From NCBI GenBank assembly GCA_964019425.1, contig OZ025780.1, positions 1,320,001-1,384,000 on the forward strand: a DNA stretch of 64,000 nucleotides, read 5' to 3'. Both the position numbers and the translations under genes were made by a program. Shown here piece by piece: positions 43,201 to 55,560 of this stretch. The stretch comes from Flectonema sp. DT1601. Its lineage: Eukaryota > Euglenozoa > Diplonemea > Diplonemida > Diplonemidae. Numbering within the stretch: the first letter of the stretch is position 1; each line of letters begins with the position of its first letter. The notes beneath the pieces were generated by a model. That model did no database searches. It was not told the origin of the DNA and saw nothing but the letters and a program-made list of their open reading frames with translations.

Positions 43201-46200
43201 CTCATCTGGAAATCTAATTTTTTGAATTCTCAAAGAGAATATCGGTACCAAGTCACTTATAGATGTTGTTTTTGATAGATTTCCCTCCCTCAACAAGTCC
43301 GTAAGGTGAGACTGAATATCTGATTGCCAACTCACTACTAAGTCACTTGATGATGTGTCTCGCAGCAAAAATTCAATATCCCTAAATGGTGATGGCGATA
43401 CAATCATAGAATTCACAGCCTGAATGCCAAACGATGATTGAAATTTGTCTTCCGAAATTCTTCCTATCAAAGAGAGTACCGTGCTGTCAAGTAGTTGCTG
43501 TGGATTTGGATCATTTTGTGGTACATAAATAGATAAAGTCATAATTACACTACCAGATGATATACTAATTAGTTGTATCTGTGTTCGAGTCGCAATCCCT
43601 GAAGACAGTTCAGAAATGAATTGTTCACTACTAACATTGTAGTCATCAATATCAGCGAAGAATACCACTGATAGAGATCCAATGATAGATTCATGTGCAC
43701 AAACAACTTCGTTAGATTCGACTGTGATAAAAGTATCACAGGCAATGCCTATGCAAGCATCACAATTTCCTGATCGTGAATTAGACGGAGTGCACTCATC
43801 ACAATTTCTACACCTTGAAGACTCATTTGTTAATTGTGCGCAATACATCCCCTGAGGTAAACCCTTCATTGATAAACAATCTCTGTCAGTAAAGCAGTCC
43901 TTTTCAGGAGCGATTAAGTCGATTATTGATATTTCTTTAATTTCATAGTCATCCAAGAACGTCGAATTAGAATTTAATAAATCCACCAGCTGAGTAATAA
44001 CCGTAAAGGCGCTGAATGGGTCTTCTTGTCCCTCAGTGATTTCAGCTCTGACTATTAGCTGAGATTCTTTGTTATTCCCATCCACGTCAATTGATATTAA
44101 ATAAAAATTTACTTTGGTTGATGAAATTTTTATTTTATTGTATAACAGTGTAATGTCTGAGAGAATAAGTCTTTGTTGTGATGGTGGCCACTGACCAGTT
44201 GAGTTATAGCCGTCATTGAACTCTGACATCATTAACATATCTCTATAACCTATCTGAGCAACTGTGTTGTTGTCAAATATAACAATAGAGTTTTGTCTTA
44301 TAAAAGTTTCATTTTTAATAACATAGTCAACAAGAACGTCTCTGATATCTGAGAGAGCAGTAGCAGCATTCGAAGCATCCGCAAAGAGATAAAGTGAAAA
44401 TTCAGCGACCAGTTCAGAATCACTACTGCGAATGATGTTTATGTCTAGGTTTCTATCTGTGATGGTGTAGTTGGTAGCAAACTGTTTCCATGGAAGTTCA
44501 TACCGAATGTCATATATTAGATTATGAATTTTATTAGAATCAGATAGGCTAATTAATATTTCTAAATTTTCAGAATGTGCGCAAAGGTTTCCAATAAATC
44601 CGAATTCACAACCCAACTGACAATCATCACATCGTGAAGAAGGAGATTTATTATCTTCTTCACAAGTCTTACATGAAAGACACCAACCAGGTTGTTGATT
44701 ATCGTCGAGCACATCACAAACAGTTTGTGAATCTGAAGTACAATTCGAAGAACAAAACAAAGAATCACTGCAATCGTCGGAAGACTCACAATAGGTTCCT
44801 GGGTAATCTATTTTCAACACTGATGCTTCACTAGGTATGAAGTCACCTGGCATTAGATTCCCTGGTTTGGACGTTCGTACGATTTGCCAAGCAAGAGTAT
44901 CCAGAGAGATATCCTTATCAGTGGCTTGGAGCCGGACTCGAACTTCGTCTTGTGAGTTACTTCCGGTGGTGGGTTGGTATGAAATAATTGAAACATCAAC
45001 TGCAGGGATACCGATGATGTTTTTTAACCCAACGACAAAAGAATTTTGCTTTGAGACTGTCCACAGTGAAGTTGATGCACCAATGAAGGAAATATCACGA
45101 TAAGGTACATATCCGAGAAATACATCATCAACGGACCAGATTCTCCATGCGAACCTGAGCACTGAGGATGAGAGTTTTGTTATAAATGTTGATTTCGTCA
45201 TTTCCAACTCTTTCTTAACATCCGATACAGTATCAGGTACAAGTAATTCAAGTAATATGAGAACACTCGAGTTATCAAAAGAAACAGGTCGGATCCAATC
45301 TCTTTCAATTATATTATTGTTGTTGAGGTCTGATAAGAATTTCTCAAGTGTTTTTGAAGTAAATTTTTCAGGATCTTGAAAGAGACGGATCGCGACTTTA
45401 GATGTGTCTTCGTGAGCACACTGACCGTTTACAAAAACTTTACATTTTATTCTCTCACAGCGATCACATGTATTTGTTAAAGAGTTATTTTGTCTACACA
45501 AAAAACAAGGAGAACACCAACCGAAATCATCTGACGAGTCGTCAGCATCATCACACATGAAGGAACTACAATTTAATGAACAATATTGATCGACTCCGCA
45601 GTCTTGATGAGTTGCACAAATACTACCCAAACGTGTTTGGTTTGAAATGATCATCGTTATAACATCAAAAGTATCGATGAATTCAGAGTCATCAATCAAC
45701 TTCGATAACAACCATTTAGCAATAATTGAAACAGATGTTGGTCTAGGAATCACATTAAGTCTGATGGTAATGTCAGTGTTGTTTTCATTTTCAACCATTG
45801 ATTGGATTGTTATAGATTTCAGTATCGAGCTCCAATTAGTTTGCAATTCAGTTGTCATGTAACTAATAATATTAGATTGCCTTGAGTATGGCCAATTGGA
45901 ACTGTTTCCTGCTACTCTGATTAGAAAATCCTTATTTCCTATGTCGGAAACGTACACATCGTCCACTGAATGAATGTCATACGTCTTAGTAAGGACATCA
46001 TTATTAGATATGGCATCAACAAGTAGGTTGAAAATACGATTCAATTCAGAGGTAGGAGTCTTTTCTGTTGCCGGTATTCTGATGTGAATTTCCATCGTTA
46101 CAACAATACTCCGACTAACTGAATAAATTTGTAACTGGTTTGGTGATAATTCATCTCCTTTCAAAACATCCGTAAACTCTTTTATGAGATTTCTCTTTCT

Positions 46201-49200
46201 GGATGAAGTCCAAATTTTTAATGCTCCGTTAAATTTAATCAACAAAGGTTTGAAGATGTCATGTGCGCAGACTCCATTTTTAATGTAAATATCACAACCA
46301 ATATTAGAACATGTATCGCAAGATGAATGTAAAGCTATCTGTTGAGTACAATTATCACATTGAAAACACCAACTTGAACCCTTTGAGCAGTTCAGCTGAG
46401 GAGGGCAGATATTACTACAGAACTGACTAACACCACATTGATCGTTTGATTCACATGCCGTACCATCTTGTATCAGTGGAATCATTGATACAGATCTGAC
46501 TGAGAATTGTTCTATAAAATAATTAGTTTTCAACAAGTCAATAACCATCAGAGAAACATCTGTTGCGGTGCTGTTTAACTCCCCAATATTGCTAGTCAGG
46601 ACGGTACACTTTACTACAATGTCTGACCCGCTTACCTTTTCTATTCTGAATTCCGCAGTAATGTTTTGAGTAATGAAAGAACGATTTTCAGAAATTAACT
46701 CCATGATATTTTCGATCAACTGCAGTTGCCACGATGCCGATAAAACTGTTTCTGGAGAGACAACCACGTCAATGTCTCGATAACTAGAAGCAGCAACGAC
46801 TACGTCTCGCACTTGATGGATTGCATATTTTATTCGAAATGCGATGACATCTACGCTTTGGGATTGTAAAGCCATCGCTACTTCATTAGTCAGTGTTTTT
46901 ATGTTGTTTTCAGTTTCGTTATTTGCCGTCATTATTGTTATATTGAATGACACGCCTGGATAAGCATCTTCAATCCCATCAAAAGAAATTTGTTCTCTTG
47001 AAATTGCTATTTCCTGTCCGTTGAGCACTTCTATCAGATCGGATAAAAAAATTAACTGAATCGGAATCGAACTCCACGTCACATTTGATACTGCGCGAAT
47101 TGCTATGTTTGTTGTATCATCTAAGGCGCAGGTACCGTTGATGAAGGTTGGACAGCCTGATTGGGAGTTGAGATCTGCTTCGCAAATATCACAAGAACGA
47201 GAAGCGCTTATTGATTGAGTACATAAAGAACACTTTTGACACCAACGTTGTTGGTCTGTTGGACAGTCTTGTCCATAACATTGCGAAGAACAAAATTGAG
47301 CATAAGGCTGACAGTCCTCGTGAGTGGTGCATACAGCACCCTGTTCAACTACACGAACTGGGTTAATAGAAGTAATTGAGAGAGTGGTGTCGTCATCATT
47401 TTCATAGTTTGTTATAAAATTCCAAATTAACGAATTTAAACATCCAGAAAGCCTGACAACAACCGAAACATACGCTCCATTGTAATTAGTAAGTAATATT
47501 ACTGACACTTTACAAACAGTTTCAGGAGACTGAACATATTCACTAATAGTGTCTGTTAATGATTTTTGTCTTGATCGAGTCCAATTTTGAACTTCCATTT
47601 GCAGAATGATTTCAACGTCCCTAAACTCAACATTAGCAACCAAAGCATTATTGACTGTTTCGATGGCAAACATTTCTACCAGTGACATAACAGCCTTGTC
47701 AGTTGAAAAGAACAGTTTTTGGACATTTGTGTTTATTAGTTGGACTTGACTTGATACTTTCTCATAAGAAAAACTACTCGGGAATCTAAACACGATTGTT
47801 AAAGTATATTGTTTAGTCTTAATGTTGAAGGCAGTCGCACCTTTGTGAATCTGATCGCGACTGGCCAGGTTTGGAAATAGTCTATTAAGAATTGAAGAGA
47901 ACGAATCGAGGAAATCAATAATATCATTCGCAAGAAGATCATCAGCAGTCATAGTTGGGAATAATCTGATGTTAAATGACGTGTATGTCTCATGAGGGCA
48001 TTCACCTCTTATGTATAATGGACATGACAAGTTATGACAGACATCGCATCCGTCACCAATCGATAATGATGAGTTACAAGTATCGCAGTTTTGACACCAA
48101 CCAGAAGTTTCAGTAACATTCTCATCGCAATCACCATTCTCACAGTTCGTTGAGCAGTACATTCCAGTTTGACCACAATCACTTTGATTATCACAAAGCA
48201 TTCCCTCAGTATATTTACCCGCGGTGTACGCTGTTGTGATATTATTGTCGTTTTGAATCGCATCACGCCACCAAGGAAGCCATTTTCCGTTAAATTGATT
48301 TTCCTTTCCACTACCAAATAGAAGTACAGTGTAATCACTGTTTATTCTAACAGTCAATAAAGTTGTTGAGATATCCGATTTGAAGTCGATTGATATTAAA
48401 GAAATTGATTTGATGACAGAGCTGATGCTGACAGAAGAAGCGTTCGAAATGATGTTTGCGAGATTGAATAACAGTAACTGTTGTTGGCTTACAGGCCAAT
48501 ATTCTAGTCCTACGGGTGACACAAAAACGATATCCCTCCAATCCTGAACAGCTACAATCACACTATCAATTGAATGGACGTTCCATTTATTTTTAAAATT
48601 GACATCCGTAGATAGCCGAGTCATTAAATCAGAGAAAGAATCTGTTAACACATCAGAACTCGATTGTTCTGATACGAGTTGCATATTTATTATTACCGAT
48701 CCAGGTAACACTTCATTTACTCTCAATTGAGAAATAGAAATATTACCATCACTTCCCAAGACTACTACATCGTTGATGAGAAGATCGAGGTCGGTAGAGC
48801 TGCTCAAATCCTCTATCTGTCCAAATAGTTTAATTGAAAAATTTCTAAAAGTGATTGCGCAATCTCCATTAACGTAATATGAGCACTCTCTGAATAAACA
48901 CTTATCAGGACATGTTGAAGATGGATTTTTATCACAAATTTCATTGCAAGGTTCACACCATCCGATGGAGTTGGAACTGATGTCGCAATCTTGTGATTCA
49001 CATTTAGTATGACAGAGTTGGTTTGGATTACAATTTGAATGACTGTTGCATTGCGTTCCTCTATCAGTAATTGACACCAATTGAACATCGTTCAATACAT
49101 TTGATAATTTATTATTTAAATTACTATTTTGCAAAATATCAATCAAACGATTATTATCTGCAGTCGTGTTACTAACTGAAATCGCTATTTCACTTCCTCT

Positions 49201-52200
49201 ATTGGAATTTACGATGTAAATAATTGAACTATTATAGCCATCGGTAAGGTCCAATAACAATTCTTGAATACTCTGACTGACATCAGAAGGAGGTATAGAC
49301 AGGTGAAGTTTAATAAAACGAACATCTCTTTGGAGAGTTATATTGTAGTTGATCGATTCAATCCCCCAGGTTAATAAGAAATCATCATCCTGCATTAGAG
49401 ATGACGCAGTTATGTTAGCAAGCTCTGACGCTGATATAAACCGTTCAGTGTCCGCAACCATCACAGAAACGTTTAAAATGATACTTCCCATAAAAATATT
49501 TTCAACTAAATATTGATCTCTGTATGTCATTATACTATCGTTGTAATTGTTAACTGATGAGGAGATGTCATGGAGAAGGGAATCTTGTTTTTGAATGGTC
49601 CATGAATCAAAGTCGCCTTGAATTTTTATAATAATAAACCCAATTTCAGTAGACGCACATTCACCTTGGATATATATGGTACAATTTTGATTGTCGCAGG
49701 GGAAATTACAAGAATCATCGACAGACGAATCCGAAGAACAATACTCACAGGGAAGACAATATCCAAAGGCGAGGGTTTCGTTATCCAGAAGTTTATCTCC
49801 GATCGTGAAATCATCACAATCGATGTCCCGACGACATGATTTGGAGCAATACTGTCCTCTATTGCAATGGCTGTGATCACCACATCTCATTCCAATGAGT
49901 GAGATGTTTTGTAATTCATACCAGAGAATTTCATAGTTTTGTTTGAGTACTGTTCCATTGCTTTTAATAGTTTCCAACAATCGCTCAGCGTCATTACTAT
50001 CGTCATCTTGAAGGTAGAGTCTCACCATGATGTCGGTACCGAAATTTAATGCCTTATCGATGTCTTGGATTCGAATAGTTGTGTTGCTGTTGTTTAACAT
50101 TGAGTCTAAGTCTGATGTGAAGTCTCGTTGAATAGAAAATGACCAATTCCCAATTGAAATATTTGATCTAAAATGGATATCATTAAAAGCAACAGGAGCG
50201 ATAACGGTTCCTAAAACAGCAATGATGGTGTTGTTTGTTGAGAAATTCGTTGATGAGATGATTTCCGTCATTATCGTTTTTGCAATTTCCAAATCAATCG
50301 AATTATCTGAAGACTTCGACGTCACGGAAATAACAGCTTTAAGCCATCCAGTCTCAGTTATGTTATTAATCATAATCATATCTCTTGTGATCACAGGAGG
50401 GTTCGATAATCCTAAACTTCTACTGATATCAATATAATTATGTTGATATACCACTACTAGTCGGTCCAACAACTCTTCAAGAGACTCTTCTGGTCCATCA
50501 CCGTCAAATGTTATCGGGATATCAATTGGTTGTTTTCTACTACACTCACCTTGAATAAACCAATTACAGTAAACTCCGTTACAATCACTACAATAAAGAC
50601 ATGATTGATCACTATTACAGTATTGGTCAGGATTGCAATTTGATGTACTTGCTGTACATGTTTCAGTTGTTAGAAACGTCATCGCAACATTTGATATACC
50701 GTATTGATTCATCATAGAAGAACCACTCGTAAGTCCAGCTAATGCCGAGTTAATCATAATGACATCATCCAACGTTGAGTTTAACTTTATTGTTGTTATC
50801 GTGCCGGTACTTCCATCTGAAATCAGTGAAACAAGCTTGATTGGACATCCTTCCGAGTTCGGAAATAACGTCTCGTGTAACAAACAAAAATCTTTTAAGT
50901 AATTCTTTTGAATATAAAAATTGAAAGCCTCAGTTGTTAAAGTATGAGATATTTCAAAGAAGAAATTATCAGAAGCATCTGGAAGAGAGTGTGTATCTAC
51001 ACTGACGTCTCGTATCAACCAGCTGTCGAGAAATTCATCACTTCTCATAACAGAATTATAAGAGTTAATTAGTGTATTCCAAGATGTCGTTAAATTGCTA
51101 TTCTCATTAACATAAATATTTATGAGTATTTGAATTTCTGATGAGAACTGACCACCTGACCCCAGACCATCAATTCCACTTGCAACAACAAAAGACTCAT
51201 CCTCAACCGTGTGATTACCAGCTGTGTTTGAAAGTGTGAATATATCTGCAGTAAATTGATTTTCTAAAGAGGTATTCCATGTTCCACCAGTCAATGATAT
51301 TCGTGCGTAGAATATGAGTGTTCCAAATTGTTCTGAAGCACACATTCCATTTGCCAGCGGGATAGCACAAGGGACAGTGTACGTTGTTTTCGTTATTTCA
51401 TTAGATTTCGAGTTAGTCTGAGTTCGAGTAGGTTGTGTTGATGTTTTTGTAATCGTTGGTTGTGTCTCACTGTCAGACGCTGTTTTCGTTCTGAATGAAG
51501 TAGTTTTTGTCTCCGAAGGGAGTGAACCAGTAGTAGATAAAGTATCTGAGTCACTTCCTGTTATAGTTTTCATTGATGTTGCTGTTCCTATTGAAGCAGA
51601 AGCGCTAATTGAAGTACTGAAAGTTCCAGTTGATGTTGCTGAAGCTGTAATAGTCGGTTGAGAGTTAGATGTAGTGATCGTATCTGATGACGTTCCGCTA
51701 TCAGTTTGACTATCTGATCGAGTTGGACGTGTAGAGCTACCCGTACCCGACTTAGAAATCGAACTACTACTTGAAACAGAAGATGAGAAGGATTTTGATG
51801 ATGTTGCAGTCCCGCTCTCTGTTGATGAGTCAGACCGTGAAGTAGTTCTGGTTGGTAATGAATTACTTTTTGAATTAGAAAAAGAACTACTAACACTTTC
51901 AGACACTGATGACGTCACTGACTTAGACTCACTAACAGAACCACTCACAGTTGCTGTCCCTGAATTCGACTTGCTAGATGTTGGTAACGCTGAACTCACT
52001 GAACCTGAAACAGATAATGAGAAACTATCAGATTGTGATAATGTCGCTGATTGTGAATCACTTCCAGTGTCGCTCTCAGTAGTTGTTTTTGACTTTGAAA
52101 TAGTCTTCGTTGGTAAGGGAATACTTCTACTATGTGAACCCGTCATTGAATAAGACTCTGACTGTGAACTACTCTCAGTACCCGTCGGAATGTTAGTTTT

Positions 52201-52785
52201 TGACCGTGAAATTGAACGACTTGAACTCTCAGTACCTGACTCTGATAAAGAATTACTTTCAGTCATTGAAACAGTTTTAGATTTCGGTTTACTCATTGAG
52301 GTTGTGACTGATGCAGTGTCTGAATTAGATTCACTCTTAGTTGACAAGACTGCACTGATTGATTTAGAATTCGAAACAGAAAGTGAAGTACTGTCGCTAT
52401 CTGATATCGAGTTAGTTGAACTTTTTGTTGGAAGTTCTGCGGACAATGAAAGAGATCTCGAGTTTGATTCACTTATCGTACCTGAAACTGAACTACTCCC
52501 AGATGCCGTACCACTCTCGGATGCTGTACCACTCCCAGATGCCGTACCACTCTCGGATGCCGTACCACTCCCAAATGCCGTACCACTCTCGGATGCCGTA
52601 CCACTCCCAGATGCCGTACCACTCTCGGATGCTGTACCACTCTCTGATGCTGAACTACTTTCGGATGCAGAACTCGTTCGTGTACCTAACGAAGAAGTCT
52701 CAGTCATTGTCATTGTTGCTGTCACACCCTCGACAGTCACTATCAAAATCATAATCAAAAACAGGGCAGACCATGTTAACGGCAT
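37223..52785 (-). CDS. Giant mucin-like, Cys-rich multi-repeat transmembrane protein, 4 exons
   Basis: Exons 41843-52785, 38338-41733, 38018-38273 and 37223-37945 give about 5,105 residues. Signal peptide: MPLTWSALFLIMILIVTVEG. Residues about 30-480 are Ser/Thr-rich with SESGTASGSGTA repeats and PT-K/R-T spacers, a mucin-like stalk. Then 13-14 units of about 280-300 residues follow. Each has two SEA-like/ferredoxin-like halves (GSVIINMQLV-type strand, an RDI motif, a W..SRQ helix) and a module with about 12 Cys ending in variants of C-x-x-Y-x-x-G-E-C-A. One membrane segment lies near residue 4,360 (VIVGIVLGVVGGLTCGAILW), then an acidic stretch. The C-terminal region holds another SEA-like half (VIDSVTEGSVIINMRF), two DUF5648-like repeats (DHFIVVSK; SLSDHMLVV…GYVYS) and a Q/P-rich tail. 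I infer a heavily glycosylated surface or adhesion protein; no ligand can be read. Confidence 0.85.
37946..38017 (-). other. Giant gene intron 3
   Basis: 72 bases, GTATGTTAT to AACGACAG, phase 0. Joins GTAVMHN to LSASEPSAIDVVVGDE and then MSDHILLPVGSD, where the final exon's open frame begins. Confidence 0.8.
38274..38337 (-). other. Giant gene intron 2
   Basis: 64 bases, GTATGTAAA to CAATCACAG, phase 2. Joins the second DUF5648-like repeat (VAQYACRRC) to DDVLVQDNKGGRY. Confidence 0.82.
41734..41842 (-). other. Giant gene intron 1
   Basis: 109 bases, GTATGTTAT to AAAAACAG, phase 2. Joins SLDIINE to SSDLLRDIIDLVDSN. Unspliced, the frame ends in TAA a few codons on, making the gene look like two. 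Confidence 0.85.
52495..52670 (-). repeat. 18-base tandem repeat coding SESGTA/SGSGTA
   Basis: About nine to ten units of the type GATGCCGTACCACTC plus TCG or CCA (plus strand) lie head to tail in the mucin-like N-terminus. Units alternate between two variants, so the higher-order period is about 36 bases, coding SESGTASGSGTA. Confidence 0.88.
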
Positions 52786-53121
52786 CGTGCCCAATGCCGT
52801 TAGCCGTGTAGATCTGTTGAATTAAATATTACTTTACACAAAATAAAAAGAACAACACACATATATAAACCATTAGAATATATCACATTCAATGTACCTG
52901 TTTTTAGTGAAGATATGACGTTTACGTGGCCGACTTTTACATAAAACATGGAAACTAAACATTTTTGTAACAAAAAAAAGGGCAAAAAAAAATTAATGTT
53001 TTTTTGGCAAATAAACTTTTTTTAAGTGTAAAACAAAAGAAAGAAAAGAAAAAATAAAATAAAAAAGGGAACAGAATTAGCTGCAAAAACGTTTACTTGT
53101 AAAAGTTAGTAACTTGAAAAC
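52786..53121. other. Leader region of the giant gene
   Basis: Two acceptor-like CAGs end at 52814 and 52898; the distal one is followed by GTACATTG. The rest is A/T-rich. No gene. Confidence 0.45.
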
Positions 53122-55560
53122 TTATGATTTAGGGATCTCGAGGCTGTTGTGTTCTATGAGAGAGTGTCGTCGAACTACCGCCACGTCCAATGCTGATTGC
53201 AGATCCGACAATACTTGTTTACGGTATGTAAACCTACCAACCAATTCATTCATAAACCGCATTGATGTTGTTCTCTCTACTGAGTACTCGCTACACTCTG
53301 GACACCAGTGAGTTGATTCTTTTGGTTTTTTTTGTTGAATGCATGAAGAGCAGAACACATGTCCACATGGATGACATATAGTCGGGTCGGACATTATTTC
53401 TAAACAAGAAGAGCATGACATGCAAGATTCAGAAGCTTCTTCAGCAGCAAGAAGTTTTTTAATAGCTATTTGTGTTTCAGATTGAACTAATTGGAGTTCT
53501 GATAAGCATGCTGTGACTTCGGTATCCCGAAGCTTCATATCCGATACGGTTTTTGATAAAATTTCATTTTGCTTTTCCTGACTCTCCAACTTTCTCATTA
53601 AATCCTCATTCTTCTTAACGACCTCCAGTTCTTTTAGTAGTTTTTGATTTTCCGTTTCAAGCTTTGAAATTTTACTATTCTTTTGCTTAATGTCATCACT
53701 CAGTTCTCGCTGTTTTTCTCCCGCATAAGAGCTTATTTTATTGAGTTGATTTTGAGAGTTTTCTAACTCCCTTTCGAGTCTGCTCTCAATGCTCGTCTTG
53801 TCAACTAAAATCGATTTTATGCGTTCCTCCGCAATGCGAAGATTTTCTACCGCAACAGTGTAGTCTTGTTGAAGACTTTGATGATGATGTTGTGATTCTC
53901 TGAGGGTCGATAATTGAGAGAGGAGGTCGCTGTTTGCTGTTTTTGCTTTGAGAAGCTCTTCAGTTGAAGCAGCTTTCAACTCTTCTATAGATAAGTGCAT
54001 TTGTTTATTTTTTGACAAACTATTTGATATGTTCACATGATCAGTTTTTTGCTGCATCTCCAAAGACGATATCTTATCTTTGAGAGTTGTCATTTCCAAA
54101 CGAGCATTGCGCAAACTATCTGAAGCGTTGCTGTTTGCTGCTAACTGATTGCTGTTACTTTTCTCTAGTTCCTCAATTTTGTGTTGTAAAGTTTCTCTTG
54201 AGTTCGATAACAATGCCAACTGCTGTCTAATTGTACATATGTTTTCATCTTTTGACACTAACAGGTCTTCCAATCTGGTTCTCTCAGCAATAATATCAGA
54301 ACAAGTTTCATTTAAATTCCTCAACTCAGATATCGTTGACTCCAGATTACATTTTATCATGAAACGATCAGCAACGACATTATCAAATTCTGTAATCATC
54401 ACATTAGCATATTCTCTCATATCTGAACAAGTTGGTGTGGATAATGAATTCTTATGAAGACATAATCGGATTAGTTCAGTTGCAGTCGAGGTGCTTGAAA
54501 TGAAATTAGAAATTGATTTAAGTTGATCAGCGCATCCCGTTGGTGAAGAAGTTGTTGTAGTGTTTGATATTTCTTTAACTGTAGATTTGATTGAGTGTAA
54601 TTCTGATATTAGATTCGTGATTTCATGATCCTTGTTGTCAACAATAGAACTCATCGATCTCACGGAATTTGATAAATCTGTTTGAGTTTTCGAACCTTGA
54701 AGTTGTTGAGATCTAAGTTGACTTTGTAATTTTTCAATTTCACACTGAAATCCTTCTTGGTCAGACAGTAACAGTGAAATTCTACTTTCATTTTTTTTAA
54801 TTTTCGAATCAGCAGTATTCTTTTCTTCAATCAAATCATGTGTCACTGCATTGAAATTTTCAACACTACCGCAAACACTTTGTAAGCCATCTTTTAAAGC
54901 TATCATTCGGCTTGAGAGCGGCAGTGCCTCATCAAGCTCTTTTTCATCATTTGTGTCTCTGCGAAGGCTAGTCAATAAAGGTGATTTCTTGCCTACTGAG
55001 TGATACATTAACTTAGTGCCATTTGATAAAGTTTTCGAAACATTTTCTAATTCATAAACTAGTTGAGTGCAATTTATGATATCTTCTTTGTATTGTAAAA
55101 GAGATCTGTTTTTCTGTGATGTTTTATTATACTGTGACTGTAGATCATGAATAGTTTCAGTAGAGGTACTTATCACTCGTTGCAGGTCTGATTGAGTAGT
55201 TGCTGATTGCGTTTTGAAATCAGAAAATTCCTGAGTCTGTTTGTGTAATTCTAATTTGATACTTTCAAGTTGCTGAAGTTCTCTAACTAGAATGTTGTTC
55301 TTTTGTTCTAACTCAGTAACGTTTTTATGACTTCGTTCGACCCTCCCTCGCTCATCAGAATATATATCTGAAAGACTCTCAAAGTTTCTCTGAACAGCAT
55401 TTATCGCGTCAGTTCGATTCTCTAACTCTTTCTTTTGTTCCGTTAATTTTACTTTAAGTATAGCTATGTAATCTTCTGTAGTTTTTGTGTCGGCTCGACT
55501 GGGTTCACTCCCTCCAGCAACATTCCGTGTGGCCTTCAGTTCTTTAACTATTCGGGACAT
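53122..55560 (-). CDS. Long coiled-coil protein with C-terminal RING finger, probable E3 ubiquitin ligase
   Basis: 812 residues. From about 25 to 700 the sequence is heptad-rich and charged (KVKLTEQKKELENRTDAIN; LEREL; KISKLETENQKLLKELEVV), an extended coiled coil with few breaks. At about 713-758 sits a C3HC4 RING: CSSC, ICHPCGHVFCSSC, then HWCPEC, with all eight ligands present. About 55 residues of helical tail follow. RING plus long coiled coil is the plan of Bre1/RNF20-type and some centrosomal ligases, but no specific orthology is seen. It would recruit an E2 and dimerise. An acceptor-like AAAACAG ends at 55585, 25 bases before the ATG. Confidence 0.88.
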   Translation of the reverse strand: MSRIVKELKATRNVAGGSEPSRADTKTTEDYIAILKVKLTEQKKELENRTDAINAVQRNFESLSDIYSDERGRVERSHKNVTELEQKNNILVRELQQLESIKLELHKQTQEFSDFKTQSATTQSDLQRVISTSTETIHDLQSQYNKTSQKNRSLLQYKEDIINCTQLVYELENVSKTLSNGTKLMYHSVGKKSPLLTSLRRDTNDEKELDEALPLSSRMIALKDGLQSVCGSVENFNAVTHDLIEEKNTADSKIKKNESRISLLLSDQEGFQCEIEKLQSQLRSQQLQGSKTQTDLSNSVRSMSSIVDNKDHEITNLISELHSIKSTVKEISNTTTTSSPTGCADQLKSISNFISSTSTATELIRLCLHKNSLSTPTCSDMREYANVMITEFDNVVADRFMIKCNLESTISELRNLNETCSDIIAERTRLEDLLVSKDENICTIRQQLALLSNSRETLQHKIEELEKSNSNQLAANSNASDSLRNARLEMTTLKDKISSLEMQQKTDHVNISNSLSKNKQMHLSIEELKAASTEELLKAKTANSDLLSQLSTLRESQHHHQSLQQDYTVAVENLRIAEERIKSILVDKTSIESRLERELENSQNQLNKISSYAGEKQRELSDDIKQKNSKISKLETENQKLLKELEVVKKNEDLMRKLESQEKQNEILSKTVSDMKLRDTEVTACLSELQLVQSETQIAIKKLLAAEEASESCMSCSSCLEIMSDPTICHPCGHVFCSSCIQQKKPKESTHWCPECSEYSVERTTSMRFMNELVGRFTYRKQVLSDLQSALDVAVVRRHSLIEHNSLEIPKS

